From Cacajao melanocephalus (Eukaryota > Chordata > Mammalia > Primates > Pitheciidae), in contig CAUYLG010004905.1 of NCBI GenBank assembly GCA_963573385.1, forward strand, positions 1 through 64,000: DNA of 64,000 nt, in the 5' to 3' direction. The position numbers were made by a program, and so were the translations under genes. The notes under the pieces are model-generated. The model was not told the DNA's origin. It ran no database searches and was given only the letters and a program-made list of their open reading frames with translations. This document shows positions 1 to 13,380 of this stretch, one piece after another. The stretch's first letter is position 1. Every line of letters begins with the position of its first letter.

Positions 1-330
<330 letters not shown>

Positions 331-359
331 AGAAATAATTCCAATATTTGAATTTTAGT

Positions 360-812
360 AAGGAAGATATATTCCTGCTGCAATCAGAAAGTAAACAAAG
401 TTTACTTAAAGGAGATAGTGATGGGGTAAAGTGACATGATGGCCCCACCACTAGGATGTGGTGAGAAGTACATGACACTGGTTCCATGTTGTTTCAGCCC
501 AAAGGACACACTTTGATCTCATCCTGAAAAAACATTAGTCAAAATCAAAGTGATGAATATTCTAAAAAGTGTCTGGCCTGTAACTTTGAAAAATGTCCAA
601 GTTGTGAAAGTGGAGGAAAGGCTGGGGAGCTGTTCCAGAGGGAAGGGGATTAAGCAGCCATCAGTGGGTGCAATATGTGATCCTAGGTGGAGGCTTTTTG
701 CTGCAAAGGGCACCATTGAGGAAGTGAGCGAAAGTTGAATGAGGTTTCTCCTTGTACTTACACTATTTTTTTTTTTTACTTTTTCTATAAATTTGATGCT
801 GTTTTAAAATGA
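360..812 (+). mobile_element. Ancient L1M 3' UTR fragment, sense
   Basis: The order of words matches the 3' UTR of old mammalian L1 elements: 'aaaacattagtcaaaatc', 'gaatattctaaaaagtgtctggcc', 'aaaatgtccaagttgtgaaa', 'ggaaaggctggggagctgt', 'caatatgtgatcctagg', then a U-rich end and 'tttctataaatttga'. It is strongly diverged and holds no ORF. The same L1M 3' UTR type occurs in the opposite orientation at 36.8-37.7 kb. Subfamily not resolved. Confidence 0.65.
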
Positions 813-821
813 ATTATGTTT

Positions 822-895
822 TAAATGAGATTATGCTTGTCAAGTACCTGGCGTAGTGAATGGCATGCAATAGGTGTTAAATTAGTGTCACTTCT
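822..895 (+). mobile_element. MIR SINE 3' part
   Basis: 'gagattatgcttgtcaagtacctggcgtagtgaatggcatgcaataggtgttaa' in pieces follows the MIR 3' core (cacttagcacagtgcctggcac, then 'taggtgctcaataaatg'). Short and decayed. Confidence 0.5.
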
Positions 896-3774
896 CTTTT
901 GTTCCCGTAGTACAACAGATGACATGTCTAGTTAGATGTAACTTAAGGAATGTGAATTTTGCTGTTTTTTTATAATAGAGAAAAAATAGAGGAAGGCACA
1001 AAGACATTAAGAGCCTTATTAGATCATAAATTCCTAGACTTGGATATGGTTCTCTTCATTTTTGTTTTTTTCCTCTGGGATCTTTCATTAAGCAAAGTCC
1101 CCTAAGTACTTTTTGAATAAATAAACTATTGGCAATTTCTTGCTTCAACAAGTTAAATAGAGATAAAAATATTTTTATCTTCTGTTGTCATTTGACACAA
1201 TATTTGATGGTTTACAAGTAAGCTTCTGCTTTCATTGTCAGACAAAACAAATCCAGAGCTTAAATATCTATATTTAAGCATAAAATTTAACTTGAAGCTT
1301 TTCTTAAGAAAAATGAAAATGAGAAAAAGCAATTGTAATTACTTTGTTGCTGGTCTGGTGAATAACATATTGAATAGCACCCAAATACATTCTACCATAG
1401 GCAAATCTATTTTCTATTAACCATCTTCAAATATTTTTGAGCTAATGTCTACATTTAAATGAAAATACATACTTCCCACCCCAAGCCATTTCAGAAAAGA
1501 TTTAGGTTTTCTTTTGTACAGTCTTTTATGATTCAGCTTCTCTGAGAGAAACAGAATGAAATCAATCTCATTTCTTGTATATTTTATCACCTGAGTTCAG
1601 AGATTCTTTGCTTTGATTACTTTAAAAAAATGGCAGAGTTCTGTGATGCTGTCACTGACTGACATACAGATTTAAAGCCTCAGATAAGAATGTATGGTAA
1701 TCAGATAAAAAGGCCTGGCCTCTTCTAAAAGGTGCTAGTAATTTCCCAACTGGAGGTGAGGCTTGCAGAAGCTGCAGAGATAGGGTAGGAGCAATTTGCA
1801 CTCAAGCCCTCACTCAGGAGAAACCCTGTCTCTGTAATCTCTATTCTTCCTCTAACTACAAAGCAGTCCCAAGAGGTTTCTTGAAGAAAACTTCTCATAG
1901 CCTTCCTTCCCCTTGTTTTGTGTGATTGCTGATTCAAACTCAGTGATTCTGTTCTTGATCAAGCACATGCTCTGGCTGAGAAAAAGAATACGGGTTGCCT
2001 TTTTTTTTTTTTTTCTAATGCCTCAATCAGTCCCTTATGATTAATGTACTAAATGTTATCTGAGTCCTTAGCAAAAATGGAACGTGTCTTATTAAGGAAC
2101 TAAATCACTCCAGAAACAGAGAATGACCTTGAGATGTTCCCCATTTGTCTACTACAGACAGCAATGATTCTCATGTGTCAAAAGAAAAATGAAAATCAGT
2201 GATACAAAGGTCACAAAGGGGCTTGGTCAAGTTTTCTCCAGTAGAATTATATTTTGATGCCAAAGGCGGTTTGGGTTTCTCTGGCTATCAAGACAAAGAA
2301 AGCCCCTAAGAGAAATTAGGAAAGCTAATTTTTCTAGTAGGCAAAGTTATGTAGAAGGATAAAAAATTTGGATTTAATCCATCCATCAGTGGAATCTACT
2401 ATCAAAGATAGTTTTAAGTCTACAAAGTTTGACCAACTTGTTTCATGATAAATATATAATATATTGAAGATTGCCAAATCTCAATGACCCAATTATAAAT
2501 CTTTTATGTCCTATGATGTTATATATAGTTTTTCTAAGGTCATTATGATCTTTGTGGAATTTGACAGTTCCACAGTAGAATTTCAAGTATGAGACCAATA
2601 GAATAAGGAAAAGGTGAAATAGTTAAGGCAGTTACTCTTTATTCATGAATCATTTTCCTTCTGTTGAATGTAGTGAAAGTGTACTTTTGAACCTAATTGT
2701 AAAGAACTCTAAGGGGTGTGCAGTATACCTCATCAAATAGAAGGTTATCGTTGGGAAGGTGAAAAGCCATAATGCAAATTTTAAATTAGTATTAGAAATA
2801 GCACCTACCATTGCTTTGATAATCCAGTCAGCTATGAATAGAATATTACTTGTTGGCTTTTATCAGTGTGTTATTTTGTTACTGCATTAAATTATTCATA
2901 ATGTATAGTAATAAACCCACAGCCTTTGATATTCCAGTGCATCTTTTTGTCTTCTGAAGACTGTGGGGTTTAAAGCAGCTATTGATAGAAGAGAAAGGAA
3001 CAAAATGGTCAGTTCACACCTCAGCAAACCTCCTAACCAGAGCCTAATAGCAATTTATTATGTATCTTTAAAATGCAATTATAGTACCTGAAATTTTTCA
3101 AAGAAATGCTTCACTAAAGGGAGACAAACCATGACTTGGCTGAGATTGTGTTTAACCTCATGAATAATAGCACATAAACATGCACAGTGCACACTCAAGC
3201 TAACCACCTAGTTGTCTTTCTCAGTAGTGGAAAAGCACGGAATATAACACACTGAGAAAAGTAATTCAACACATGTGCACACTGTTTGCTTTTAACGGCT
3301 CTGCCCCTTCTTTTTGCATGAAACAATCAGTAATAGGGTGGCTCTTCTTAGGGCTGACCACGAATCTAGCAGGCAGTCACAAACAGCACCTGCTTTTGCA
3401 AATGGCTCTGGCAAGCATAAGCCACAGGGTGATTTTCTTGTAGTTGTCATATGGAAAGGATTACTGTTCACAAAATGTCCATTCCTGCCATAATTGTGCA
3501 TTGAATGAGGTTGGTGTATTAAAATACAAGGACCTGTATTCGGATCTCTAGGCACTGCCTGAAGATGGGAACGTGATAGCGAAGCATGAAGTACTTGCAG
3601 AGTAGGAGAGAAAATGGAAATGGTTGATTGAGGCCGACTTATGGAAGGTCTTGGAATCTGTTCTGAAGTTCTGTACTTTATTATATAGGTGGTTGAAACC
3701 ATCAAATCTACAGCATATAATAGTGAGAGTATCTAGACACTAATATACAGGAATGTTTTACATGTGATGCTTTC
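896..3774. other. Unassigned AT-rich DNA
   Basis: No repeat family or gene is recognised. It holds a T15 run at 2000-2014 and an open frame of 137 codons on the minus strand (3292-3705). That frame has no recognisable motif, signal peptide or composition bias; a frame this long is within chance expectation for 64 kb. Confidence 0.6.
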
Positions 3775-3985
3775 TCAAGCCCGCAGGTTGGTGCTTTCTC
3801 CCCACTGTACCTTTGCTTTTGCTCTTGCAATTATTCTCACCCAGAATTCTCTCTCCTCTCCTTGTTCTCATTGCCAATAACCATTCCTGATGAACTCAAA
3901 ATTAACCCTTCTCTGATGCGGCCTGTATCATCCCTTCTCTGATGCTGCCCATTCAAAAGTCCTTATTATACTTTAATAACCATTT
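3775..3985 (+). mobile_element. L2-like LINE fragment
   Basis: Pyrimidine-rich text such as 'ccactgtacctttgcttttgctcttgc' (in part) and 'ctctctcctctccttgttctc' recalls the L2 3' region. An internal imperfect direct repeat ('cccttctctgatgc' twice, 25 bp apart) lies near 3907 and 3932. Weak assignment. Confidence 0.4.
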
Positions 3986-5093
<1,108 letters not shown>

Positions 5094-5235
5094 TAATGTT
5101 TTATATGTTACAATAATAATGGGAATCACTGTTTTCTGGTTGTACATTTTCCACAAGGAGAAAAGCAGTTTAAAGAAGACATGTTAAAAGAAAGCTTCTG
5201 CAAGGTCTAACCCACTGAACTCACATCATTTATAT

Positions 5236-5425
5236 TTGGCAGTGTGGTCTACTAGGAAGAACAGCAACTTTGAGATTGACCTGAGCTCGTGTGTAGGATC
5301 CATTACTGATTAAATATATGAATGTCCTGATGAGACAAGTCATTAACCTCTCTATACCAGGCTTCCCCACACAAAATAGATACATAATTCCTAATGTGCA
5401 GCAACGTGGACCTGGGAAAAAATTT
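5236..5425 (+). mobile_element. MIR SINE
   Basis: 'gtggtctactaggaagaaca' followed by an 'agattgacctgagctc' core and 'gacaagtcattaacctctc' matches MIR order (tagtggttaagagc, core, 'gggcaagttacttaacctctc'). Confidence 0.65.
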
Positions 5426-5687
5426 AACACCAAATATCACTCATAGTACATGTTCCACAAGTCTCCCTTTTCTTCCCGTCCTCCTCTTTCCTCCTTGATT
5501 GTTCACCCAGGAGAATAAACTGGGTGCTGTTTATTTGAATTAGCATTCTGATGCTGATGCGAGTTCTGCAAAAATGTTTTTAAGTCCGGCTATAACAAGA
5601 ATTACCTCTGAAGTTTTGTTTGTTTGTTTAATAGATATACTTGTTTCCCACTTTGGAGACTGCAATTTATAGTCTGGGATGGTGGCC

Positions 5688-5762
5688 AGGAATCTGTATT
5701 TTTAAATAGCTCCCTGATCAGGTGATTGCAACACACCATTGGGATTGAGAATTACTGTGCTA
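5688..5762 (+). mobile_element. MER5-type hAT-Charlie fragment
   Basis: 'aggaatctgtatttttaaat', 'agctccctgatcaggtgatt' and the terminal 'gggattgagaattactgtgc' match the 3' half of a MER5-like non-autonomous hAT element. The first half is not recognisable. Confidence 0.6.
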
Positions 5763-6404
5763 ATAATACTAGTTATTACTATTCATTTGTTCTAATTTAA
5801 AGGTTATATTGACATCTATTTGAGGAACAGGAGGGTTGAAAAAAAACAACAAGGCAGAAAACCACTGAAAAGTGCCACTTCTATACTACTTTCTAGATGA
5901 GTTTCTAGAGGTTGGAAAAAAAAAATCATGATTTTTAGTATCTTCTGTTCCCTTCAGAGTCGTAGGATACTTAGCGATAATTTTTTGAAGTTGCATGCTA
6001 AAATGCAGTCTCTTGATTCACACTAAAATTAATGGTTACTGCTTAGTCTTTAAACATTTAAGATAAAATCTGCTCAGACAAATCCTGATCCTATCCTTCA
6101 TATAAATTCTGGCTACTGTAGCCTGTTAGGATCTCTTCCAAACACCACGGGAGTGTTATAATCATTAATGCAGACACAGACATCTTAGATTACTCAAATG
6201 GACACAGGGATGAGGGTTAATAAAGAAAATGGTACCGTAATCATTTAAAGCAGTTTTTGTTTGATTTTCCAGAATACCATCATCATTGGCTACATCTTGA
6301 TGCCAACACACACACATACAGACACACCAGCTAAAAGTAGGAATAGCCATTACTTTTAAGGTCTCCGACTCAATAAACATAAGCACCTGAGAAATATGTA
6401 AGCA
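5763..6404. other. Unassigned DNA with short CA run
   Basis: Only a short interrupted CA run near 6304-6326 stands out. The 85-codon minus-strand frame at 6165-6422 reads partly through that run and is not credible as a gene. Confidence 0.6.
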
Positions 6405-6620
6405 AGAAAGAAGAAATGTCATTGAGTGAGTGCCTGTTTAGTGCCAAGCCATACACCAGAAAACTTAGGCGTACTGTGTCCTATCCGTACAAAACATTTG
6501 GAAAGTAGGAATGATTTCTATTTTACCCAAACAAAAAAACAGCAAAAATCAAACCAAAATGAAACCAAACTCAAGCTCTGCAAAGCTAACAGATTTGTTC
6601 AAGATATGAATAGGAAGTAA
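6405..6620 (-). mobile_element. MIR SINE, antisense
   Basis: 'gagtgcctgtttagtgccaag' leads to 'tgatttctattttaccca' and 'gctaacagatttgttcaaga', the reverse-complement MIR order (tatgtgccaggc, 'ccattttacag', 'ttgcccaagg'). It carries an A-rich interruption near 6525-6575. Confidence 0.5.
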
Positions 6621-8717
6621 CATCCATAAGGGGGTCAGTCTCCTAAAGCTAATGTTCTTTGGATGTCAATCCCATACACAAACCTAAGCCAACAGCAACA
6701 AAAGACTAGGTTCAGCCTCAAGCCCAGGGAATTTTAAATCATTGAAGAGACCCCTCCCCACCCAAATAAATGTTGTTGTTCAGCAGTGTGTACTCACGAG
6801 ATTGTGGCCTTAAATGTAAACAGAGTGGAGTTTGTGTGTCAGATGTGCTGGGAAGGCCTTGGTGCTCCCCCAAATCCTCCTGTACCTACTCACGGTATAA
6901 AAAAGAGCCTCTCCTGATACTTGGGATTTCTCCATCAGAACTTTACCCAGTAGCTTAAAGCTCCATGCCTATTCAGATTCTCTTCCCCCTGGGAGGTGTC
7001 ACACTTTAAACTGTCATCAGTCATTCACATTTTAGTTTTGACCTGGGGATTACAAAAGAGGAAAGGAGGGCACTAGTGTCTGACTAGGGAGAGAGAATCT
7101 CCCAGAATAGAGCAGCTTCCCTGACAACCCTCACCCAAGAACCGACATAGCCTAGAGCTGGCCTTGCGCACAGCACCCTACAAGGTGGAATATGTTATAG
7201 AATTTAGATTAGACACAATCTTCTTGTCCCAGATTCTGGAACTACCCCCCAAGAAGCCTGAAGCCTCATCAAATCTGGGCTAAGCTGTGTATTTATTTCA
7301 CTTATACATTCTGCATGTATGTAATTGCTCCCCCCTAAGTCATTACTTGTAGGGAAAGTGTTTTAATTTTTTTTTTCCTTTATCCTGTTAGAAATAATCT
7401 TTTACAGAGAAAAACTTCTGTAAGTACCTATATCTAAACAGTACACTTTTAACACTAACAGTTGGGGTTCGGTGCATCAACTCTGTATCTTTTACTCATT
7501 CTCTTTATCCACTCACAGATTTGAATGAACTGCTTGTCACTGGGGAGGAACCACAGGAAGTTCTTACAGTGGTCACACTTTAGGAGAGAGAATTAGTGCC
7601 GAGGCTCTTCCTCATGGAGAAAGCTGCAGGGGGCAGATTAGGTAGCTGCATAATCTCTGGGATGTAGCGCCTGCTTTGCTTTACTCTGGCAAAACAGAAC
7701 CACCTACGAAATGTTTCCAAGGAGAAGGGATGAAGGGTGATACGGAGTTTCTGAAGGAAGAAATGAAGGTAATTTGATGTTATCTGGCTAGTGGCTGCCA
7801 GTTGTCTTAATCTGATAAGTGGACATTGGCAATAATATTTAGTGAAATACTTTTTTGGAAAGTAGAAATTGACATTTAATCCATCAGTCTGTGTCTTATC
7901 TATGTAACTCTAGTGTAAATCTAAAAGAGACATCATACATGTAACAGAATACATAGATTTCTGTTGTTTGTTTTTAATTCAGAAATAAATGGACTTGCAT
8001 TAAAAACATATTCTTATAAAGGAGATATAAAAATATGTTGTTTTTCAATGTTTTTCCATAATCACAGTGGCATGATAGACATATTGGAAAGGACAGCTGC
8101 TTAGTATGTTTACAGAATATTTGGAAATATACAACCAATGGGAGGAGAATTGTCAGGTAAACTTTTGCATATTTATTGGATAGTCTTTATCAGTAATCAG
8201 CCATTGATGCTTGTGAAGTCTATGTAGTAACAAACACATTCCTGTTAAAAGATGAAAAAGCAGAATTAAGACTAAACATCTACATTTGTGTCAAATATTA
8301 AAAATCTAAATGTTTTATTTAATGAGGAATATTAAAAAATACAGATCTGTTAATGCAATCAAATATATTTATTTTGAATTATCTAAATATAGTTGATCTT
8401 ATTTTTACCCAAGATAATATATTTCTCAGTAGAGACTGGATAGAGAGCTAATTTAAAATAGAAAACTACTAGGTAAGTTATGTGTTTCTCTGTGTTATAT
8501 AATTTTGAATGGTGTGTATTGTGTTAGGAGTTTAGAAGTGTTTTTCCTGGCACTTGATACAGCAGGCAAAAGCAGTTTATTAGGTAATCATCGTTTAGAA
8601 ATTTAAAGGTGACATCTAAAGAGACTATTTCTTGCTTTTGCTTTTATGTTTTGGTTTGCTTCTTGTTTCTTTTCATTTTCATTTATTTTGTCTCTGAATT
8701 GTGAAATTAGTTCACCC
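6621..8717. other. Unassigned DNA
   Basis: About 2.1 kb without a repeat I can name. 6.7-7.8 kb is less AT-rich than its surroundings but has no CpG cluster, no ORF with protein character and no convincing splice-site pair. Confidence 0.6.
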
Positions 8718-8912
8718 TGCTCTATCTCCTACATATGAAAAAATCGAGTTTCAAGAAATTACAGCCACAATTTCAGTGTCATGACAACGTTTGTCACTGT
8801 TCTCTGTTGGTTTGACTGAATGCTAGCTTTGTTACATCTGGTCTTTGGGCATCTCTCCCTCAGAAACCAGTGGCATAGCCGTGGATGGAACTCCAGGCCG
8901 CTACCTGATTCA
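8718..8912 (-). mobile_element. MIR SINE, antisense, interrupted
   Basis: The left part ('tacatatgaaaaaatcgag', 'tttcaagaaattacag') and the right part ('agtggcatagccgtgg', 'ggaactccaggccgctacctg') match the two halves of an antisense MIR. About 100 bp of unrelated sequence (near 8765-8862) separates them. Confidence 0.5.
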
Positions 8913-9639
8913 CTTTTTCTGAGTATGGAGAAAACACAAACAGAACCCCTCATTAATTAAAGACATCTAGTAGTTTTCAAAACATAGATGAAATCTTCAA
9001 TGTGAATCATTCATGTTTTAAAAAAATAGCTAAGAGAAAATAATGCATAAAGAGTGAAACAGTTTTCACTTATTAGAGAGTTTAATTGCTATTCTGCTAC
9101 GTGATAGCTGACGTGATTTAATTTCTGAACGCTGGTTTTTCTTATGTCTCTTTTCCACTATGGGTTCCAAATAAGGCAAAATTTTCCTGAAAGCTAAAAA
9201 TACCTCACACACATAAGTAAAACGAAGTCTGGATGTGCTGGTCCTTGAAATGAGGGAGAGGGTCAGGAGGAAGGAGAAACAGTCACTAGAAAAATAGAAA
9301 GAAAATGATACCAAAACTAATTAAATGGCAGCTTTTTTTTTTTTTTTTAAGGTTTTACTATTTAACCATTACTAATGATCTGCTGTTTTCACATGCGTGA
9401 TCTTAAAGCATAACATAAAATAAACTTGAACGTATCTTTAATCCAAAGAAGAAAAATCAATTCACTGTTCAAGTACATAAGGTAGCAAGTAGAACTATAA
9501 AGTTCTGCACCAAAGTAAGATAATTTCAATGCCTATTCTCTAAAAACTTATAAATGAGTCAGAAAGATAAGGCAAACTAGATTAAGAGGTATATGGCAAC
9601 ATAAGACAAGTAGAAATTTAGGAGAAATTATCTCTTTCT
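8913..9639. other. Unassigned DNA
   Basis: Contains a T18 run near 9331-9349 and an 82-codon minus-strand frame (9066-9314) with no recognisable domain. Confidence 0.6.
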
Positions 9640-10062
9640 ATATATATTTATACATATAGACACATACACACATATATGTATATGCACGTGTGTATATACA
9701 TGTATATATGTGTCTGTATATACATGTATATATGTGTATATATGTGTATATGTGTTTGTGTGTGTATATATATGTATATATATGTATATGGACTATACAC
9801 ACACACAAACACATATACACATATATATACATATATACATATATACATGTATATACACATATACATGTATAGACACATATAGACACATATATGTATATGG
9901 ACTATACACACACAAACACATATACACATATACACATATATACATGTATATACACATATAGACACATATATACATGTATACACACATATATGTATATGTA
10001 TATATACATGTATATGCACATATACATGTATATACACATATATGTATATGTATGTATATGTG
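9640..10062. repeat. TA/CA/TG compound microsatellite with inverted and direct duplication
   Basis: Alternating purine-pyrimidine sequence of about 420 bp. The left part (9690-9775) is TG/TA-rich, and the part from 9795 on is CA/TA-rich and largely its reverse complement, so the tract can fold on itself. A unit containing 'atgtatatggactataca' occurs at 9782 and again at 9891, giving a 109-bp tandem duplication. All frames of 60-129 codons here, on both strands, are products of stop-free TA/CA repeats. Confidence 0.97.
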
Positions 10063-10615
10063 GGGTTAAAGAAATTTCTCTTCCACCTCCTGAGGGTTTA
10101 AACATTTGAATATATAAAACAAACTGACAATAGACAGATCAACAGGAAATCAACAGGAGAAAAGGTACGCAAATTTGTTAAAATACAAGCACAGGGGAAT
10201 CACACAAAGTATGAGACTCAAAGAAAGAAGGGCCAGATGGTTGAAGCTTAAATACTCTCTTCATAAGGAATAGGGATGTTGAGGGTGTAGGCAATTTTAG
10301 AGGAAGAGTAAATGAGTTTTAGAGAAGGTAAATGGGCAGGAAGAACAGACAATGTACCCTGGGACCAAGTTCCTCTGCTCTGAGGTGTGGCGTCTACTCT
10401 AGGCTGCCTTCCTGCACCGTGTTCAACTTCCTTGCATTGCTGAGACAGCTTGGGAAGCAATTCACAATCATTGAACATCTCCTGGGGGACCTAGCTTTTA
10501 GGCAGGTAAGAGAACTTTAGAGAAAGTTTTTCCCTGCATTTGCAGCTCCCCAAGTGTTCTCAGTTTAATTCCAAATGGCATATTTTGGGGTATCAGTTTC
10601 TGAACCTCAATAATA
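10063..10615. mobile_element. Probable LTR-like interspersed repeat, family unresolved
   Basis: Mid-complexity sequence begins directly after the microsatellite. It has a word order I associate with medium-reiterated human LTR elements ('gacagatcaacaggaaatc', 'cacaggggaatcacacaaag', 'tattttggggtatcagtttc'). Small frames on both strands (10248-10520) have no protein character. A repeat search would settle the family; it may also be single-copy. Confidence 0.35.
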
Positions 10616-10849
10616 GATAATCTATATTTGATTATTATTTACTATCATACATTAAACATATAGGATATTTGGAGAGAAATGGGTATGAGTGAAGAAAGAC
10701 TGAGAAAATCGGAAGCCAAACTTGCAGCCCAGATTCCTGATTTATTCTAGTGCCAACTGAGAGACAGTTGCAACTTTTTCATTTGAACTTTCCAAACTGC
10801 TGCTAGTACTAAAACCACCACCACCACTGCCACCACTGCTACTACTCAT

Positions 10850-11045
10850 TAGAAAATGATTACTATGTGCAGGATGCTTTGCTAGTCATTGCTCCCAGTC
10901 ATCTCATTTAAGACTGACAGTCCCATTTATGGGTGAGCATCTTAAAGCATCAGTAACAACCAGCCAGGAAGGAGTAGAACGGACCTGTAAATTCACACCT
11001 GGCTGAATCCAAAATCCATGCTCTTAACCTCCACACAATTCTGTC
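10850..11045 (-). mobile_element. MIR SINE, antisense
   Basis: 'gattactatgtgcaggatgc', 'agtcatctcatttaagac', 'cacacctggctgaatccaa' and 'catgctcttaacctccaca' follow the antisense MIR from 3' tail to tRNA-derived head. A short CCA-rich run sits just upstream at 10809-10840. Confidence 0.75.
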
Positions 11046-11516
11046 ACCTTTAAAGTTAAAAGCATTTTACAAAGCAAAGGTTAAATACGTAAGTTTGTAA
11101 AATGTATTTCCATTTCACATGCAGAAGTTAGGTTTAGATAATCACAGTAGAAAAGAACATACTGTCTTGATTTGTCATACCTAGAACAATTTCGACTTTA
11201 AACTCAAAACTAAGCACAGGAATACTGTCACATCTTTTTATCTCTGTGCTTTTTTGGCCTGAATAAAGATGACTTGCTGTCAGTAAATTATTGTCGAATA
11301 TTTAAATAAATGTATCAGTTTCACATATTTCTTTGGCTTTTACTATCATTTGTCATGTTGCCATATAAAATTTAATATTTTAAAGATCATATTGGTATAT
11401 TTTTGGTATATTTTTGAATTGGTAACTTCTTGCTTTCTGATGAAATTCTCATGCTTGCCATTTTGAGACAGAAATACAAAAATTGGGACATTTTGATGTT
11501 TTTCTTACCTAGTAAA
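11046..11516. other. Unassigned AT-rich DNA
   Basis: Nothing recognised apart from the duplicated phrase 'tttttggtata' near 11400. Confidence 0.6.
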
Positions 11517-11880
11517 GTCAAGAACACTGGTTTGAGATTAGGACACCTAAATTTCAGTCCCTGTCCTTAAAGTTGCTAATGATCGATTTTTTTAAAATTA
11601 TACTTTTAAGTTCTGGAGGACATGTGCAGATCGTGCAGGTTTGTTACATGGGTATACATGTGCCATGGTAGTAGTTTGCTGTATCCATCACCCCATCATC
11701 TACATTATGTATTTCTACTAATGCTATCCGTCCCCAATCCCCCCACCCCCTGCTATTCCTCCCCTAGCCCCCGCACCCCAGGCCCCAGTGTGTGATGTTC
11801 CCCTTCCTGTGTCTGTGTGATTTTAAAGCAGAGCACTGAAGGTCTTTGAGATTCAGTTCTCTCATCTGTAATGCATAGAA
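11517..11880 (+). mobile_element. MIR SINE split by L1 3' end
   Basis: The 5' half (11517-11584: 'aagaacactggtttgagatt', 'cctaaatttcagtccctgtc') and a later piece (about 11840-11880: 'gattcagttctctcatctgt') lie in MIR order, separated by an antisense L1 3' end at about 11585-11820. The right side of the MIR is then cut by the larger L1 starting at 11881. Confidence 0.6.
11585..11820 (-). mobile_element. L1 3' end fragment, antisense, 5'-truncated
   Basis: Antisense primate L1 3' UTR text: 'ttatacttttaagttctgg', 'acatgtgcagatcgtgcagg', 'gtatacatgtgccatgg', then the C-rich block (reverse of the L1 G-rich tract) and 'gtgtgatgttccccttcctg'. Only about 235 bp remain, so it is a heavily 5'-truncated insertion distinct from the larger L1 next to it. 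Confidence 0.9.
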
Positions 11881-12573
11881 TCTGATTTGCATATCCCTGA
11901 TCATTAGTGATGTTGAGCATTTTTCCATATGTTCATTAGCCATTTGTATGTCTTCTTTTGAGAATTATCTATTCATGTCCTTAGCCCACTTTTTGGTGGG
12001 ATTGTTTGTTTTATTCTTGCTAATTTGTTTGAGTTGGCTGTAGATTCTTTAGATTAGTCCTTTGTCAGATGTATGGATTGTGAAGATTTTCTCTCACTCC
12101 GTGAGTTGTCTGTTTACTCTGCTGACTGTTCCTTTTGCCATGCAAAAACTCTTTAGTATAATTAATTCCCAGCTATTTATTTTTATTGCATTTGCTTTTG
12201 GTTTGTTGGTCATGAAATCCTTGCCTAAGCCAATTTTTAGAAGGGTTTTCCAATGTTATCTTCTAGAATTTTTATAGTTTCAGGTCTTAGAATTAAGTTG
12301 TTGATCCATCTTGAGTTAATTTTTGCATAAGGTGAGACATGAGGATCCAGTTTCATTCTTCTACGTGTGACTTGCCAATTACTCCAGCACCATCTTTTGA
12401 ATAGGATGTCCTTTCCCCACTTTATGATTTTATTTGCTTTGTCAAAGATCAGTTGACTGTAAGTATTTGGTTTTGTTTTTGGGTTATCTATTCTGTTCCA
12501 TTGGTCTATGTGCCTATTTTTATACCAGTACCATGCTGTTTTGGTGACTATGGCCTTATAGTATAGTTTGAAA

Positions 12574-13380
12574 TCAGGTAATGTGATGCCTCTGGATTTG
12601 TTCTTTTTGCTTAGTCTTGCTTTGGCTACACAGGCTCTTTTTCGGTTCCATATGATTTTTAAGATTGTTTTTTATAGTATCTGTCGAGAATGATGTCGGC
12701 ATTTTGATGGGAATTGCATTGAACTTGTAGATTGCTTTTAGCAGTATGGTCATTTTCACAATATTGATTCTACCTCTCCATGAGCATGGGATGTGTTTTC
12801 ATTTGTTTGTGTTGTCTATGATTTCTTTCAGCAGTCTTTTGTAGTTTTCTTGTAGAGGTCTTTCACCACCTTGGTTAGGTACATTCCTAAGTATTGTATT
12901 GTATTGCATTGTATTTATTTCAGCTATTGTAAAAGGGGTTGAGTTCTTGATTTGATCTCAGCTTAATGCTGTTGGTGTATAGAAGAGCTATTGATTTGTA
13001 TACATTAATTTTGTATCTGGAAACTTTGGTGAATTATTTTATCAGTTCTAGGAGCTTTCTGGAGGAGTCTTTCAGTTTTCTATGTATACAATCATATCAT
13101 CAGCAAACAGCAACAGTTTGACTCCCTCTTTAGTGATCTGGATGCCCTTTATGTCTTTCTCTTGTCTGATTGCTCTGGCTAGGACTTCCAGTACTATGTT
13201 GAAGAGGAGTGGTGAGAGTGAGCATCCTTGTCTGGTTCCAGTTCTCAGCAAGAATGCTTTCAACTTTTCCCCATTCAGTATTATGTTGGCTGTGGGTTTG
13301 TCATAGATGGCTTTTATTACATTGGGGTATGTCCCTTATATGCCAATTTTGCTGAGAGTTTTAATCATAAAGGATGAAAT
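12574..13380 (-). pseudogene. L1 ORF2 reverse-transcriptase remnant, inverted segment
   Basis: On the minus strand an open piece at 13072-13263 (63 codons) reads RT-like sequence: '[20 protein letters not shown]' at residues 10-29 and the 'FADDMIVY' box at 53-60, the L1 form of the polymerase YXDD motif. A second open piece (12574-12759) reads '[13 protein letters not shown]' near its start, which lies further towards the C-terminus of ORF2. Stops and frameshifts separate the pieces, and ORF1, the endonuclease domain and the 5' UTR are absent. It is a dead retrotransposon gene with no host function implied. Confidence 0.9.

Noticed and set aside
3292..3705. 137-codon minus-strand frame
   Set aside because: No domain, no family resemblance and no protein-like composition. 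In 64 kb of six-frame AT-rich DNA a few frames this long are expected by chance.
9638..10109. Many Tyr/Ile/His-rich frames on both strands
   Set aside because: Products of the TA/CA/TG microsatellite.
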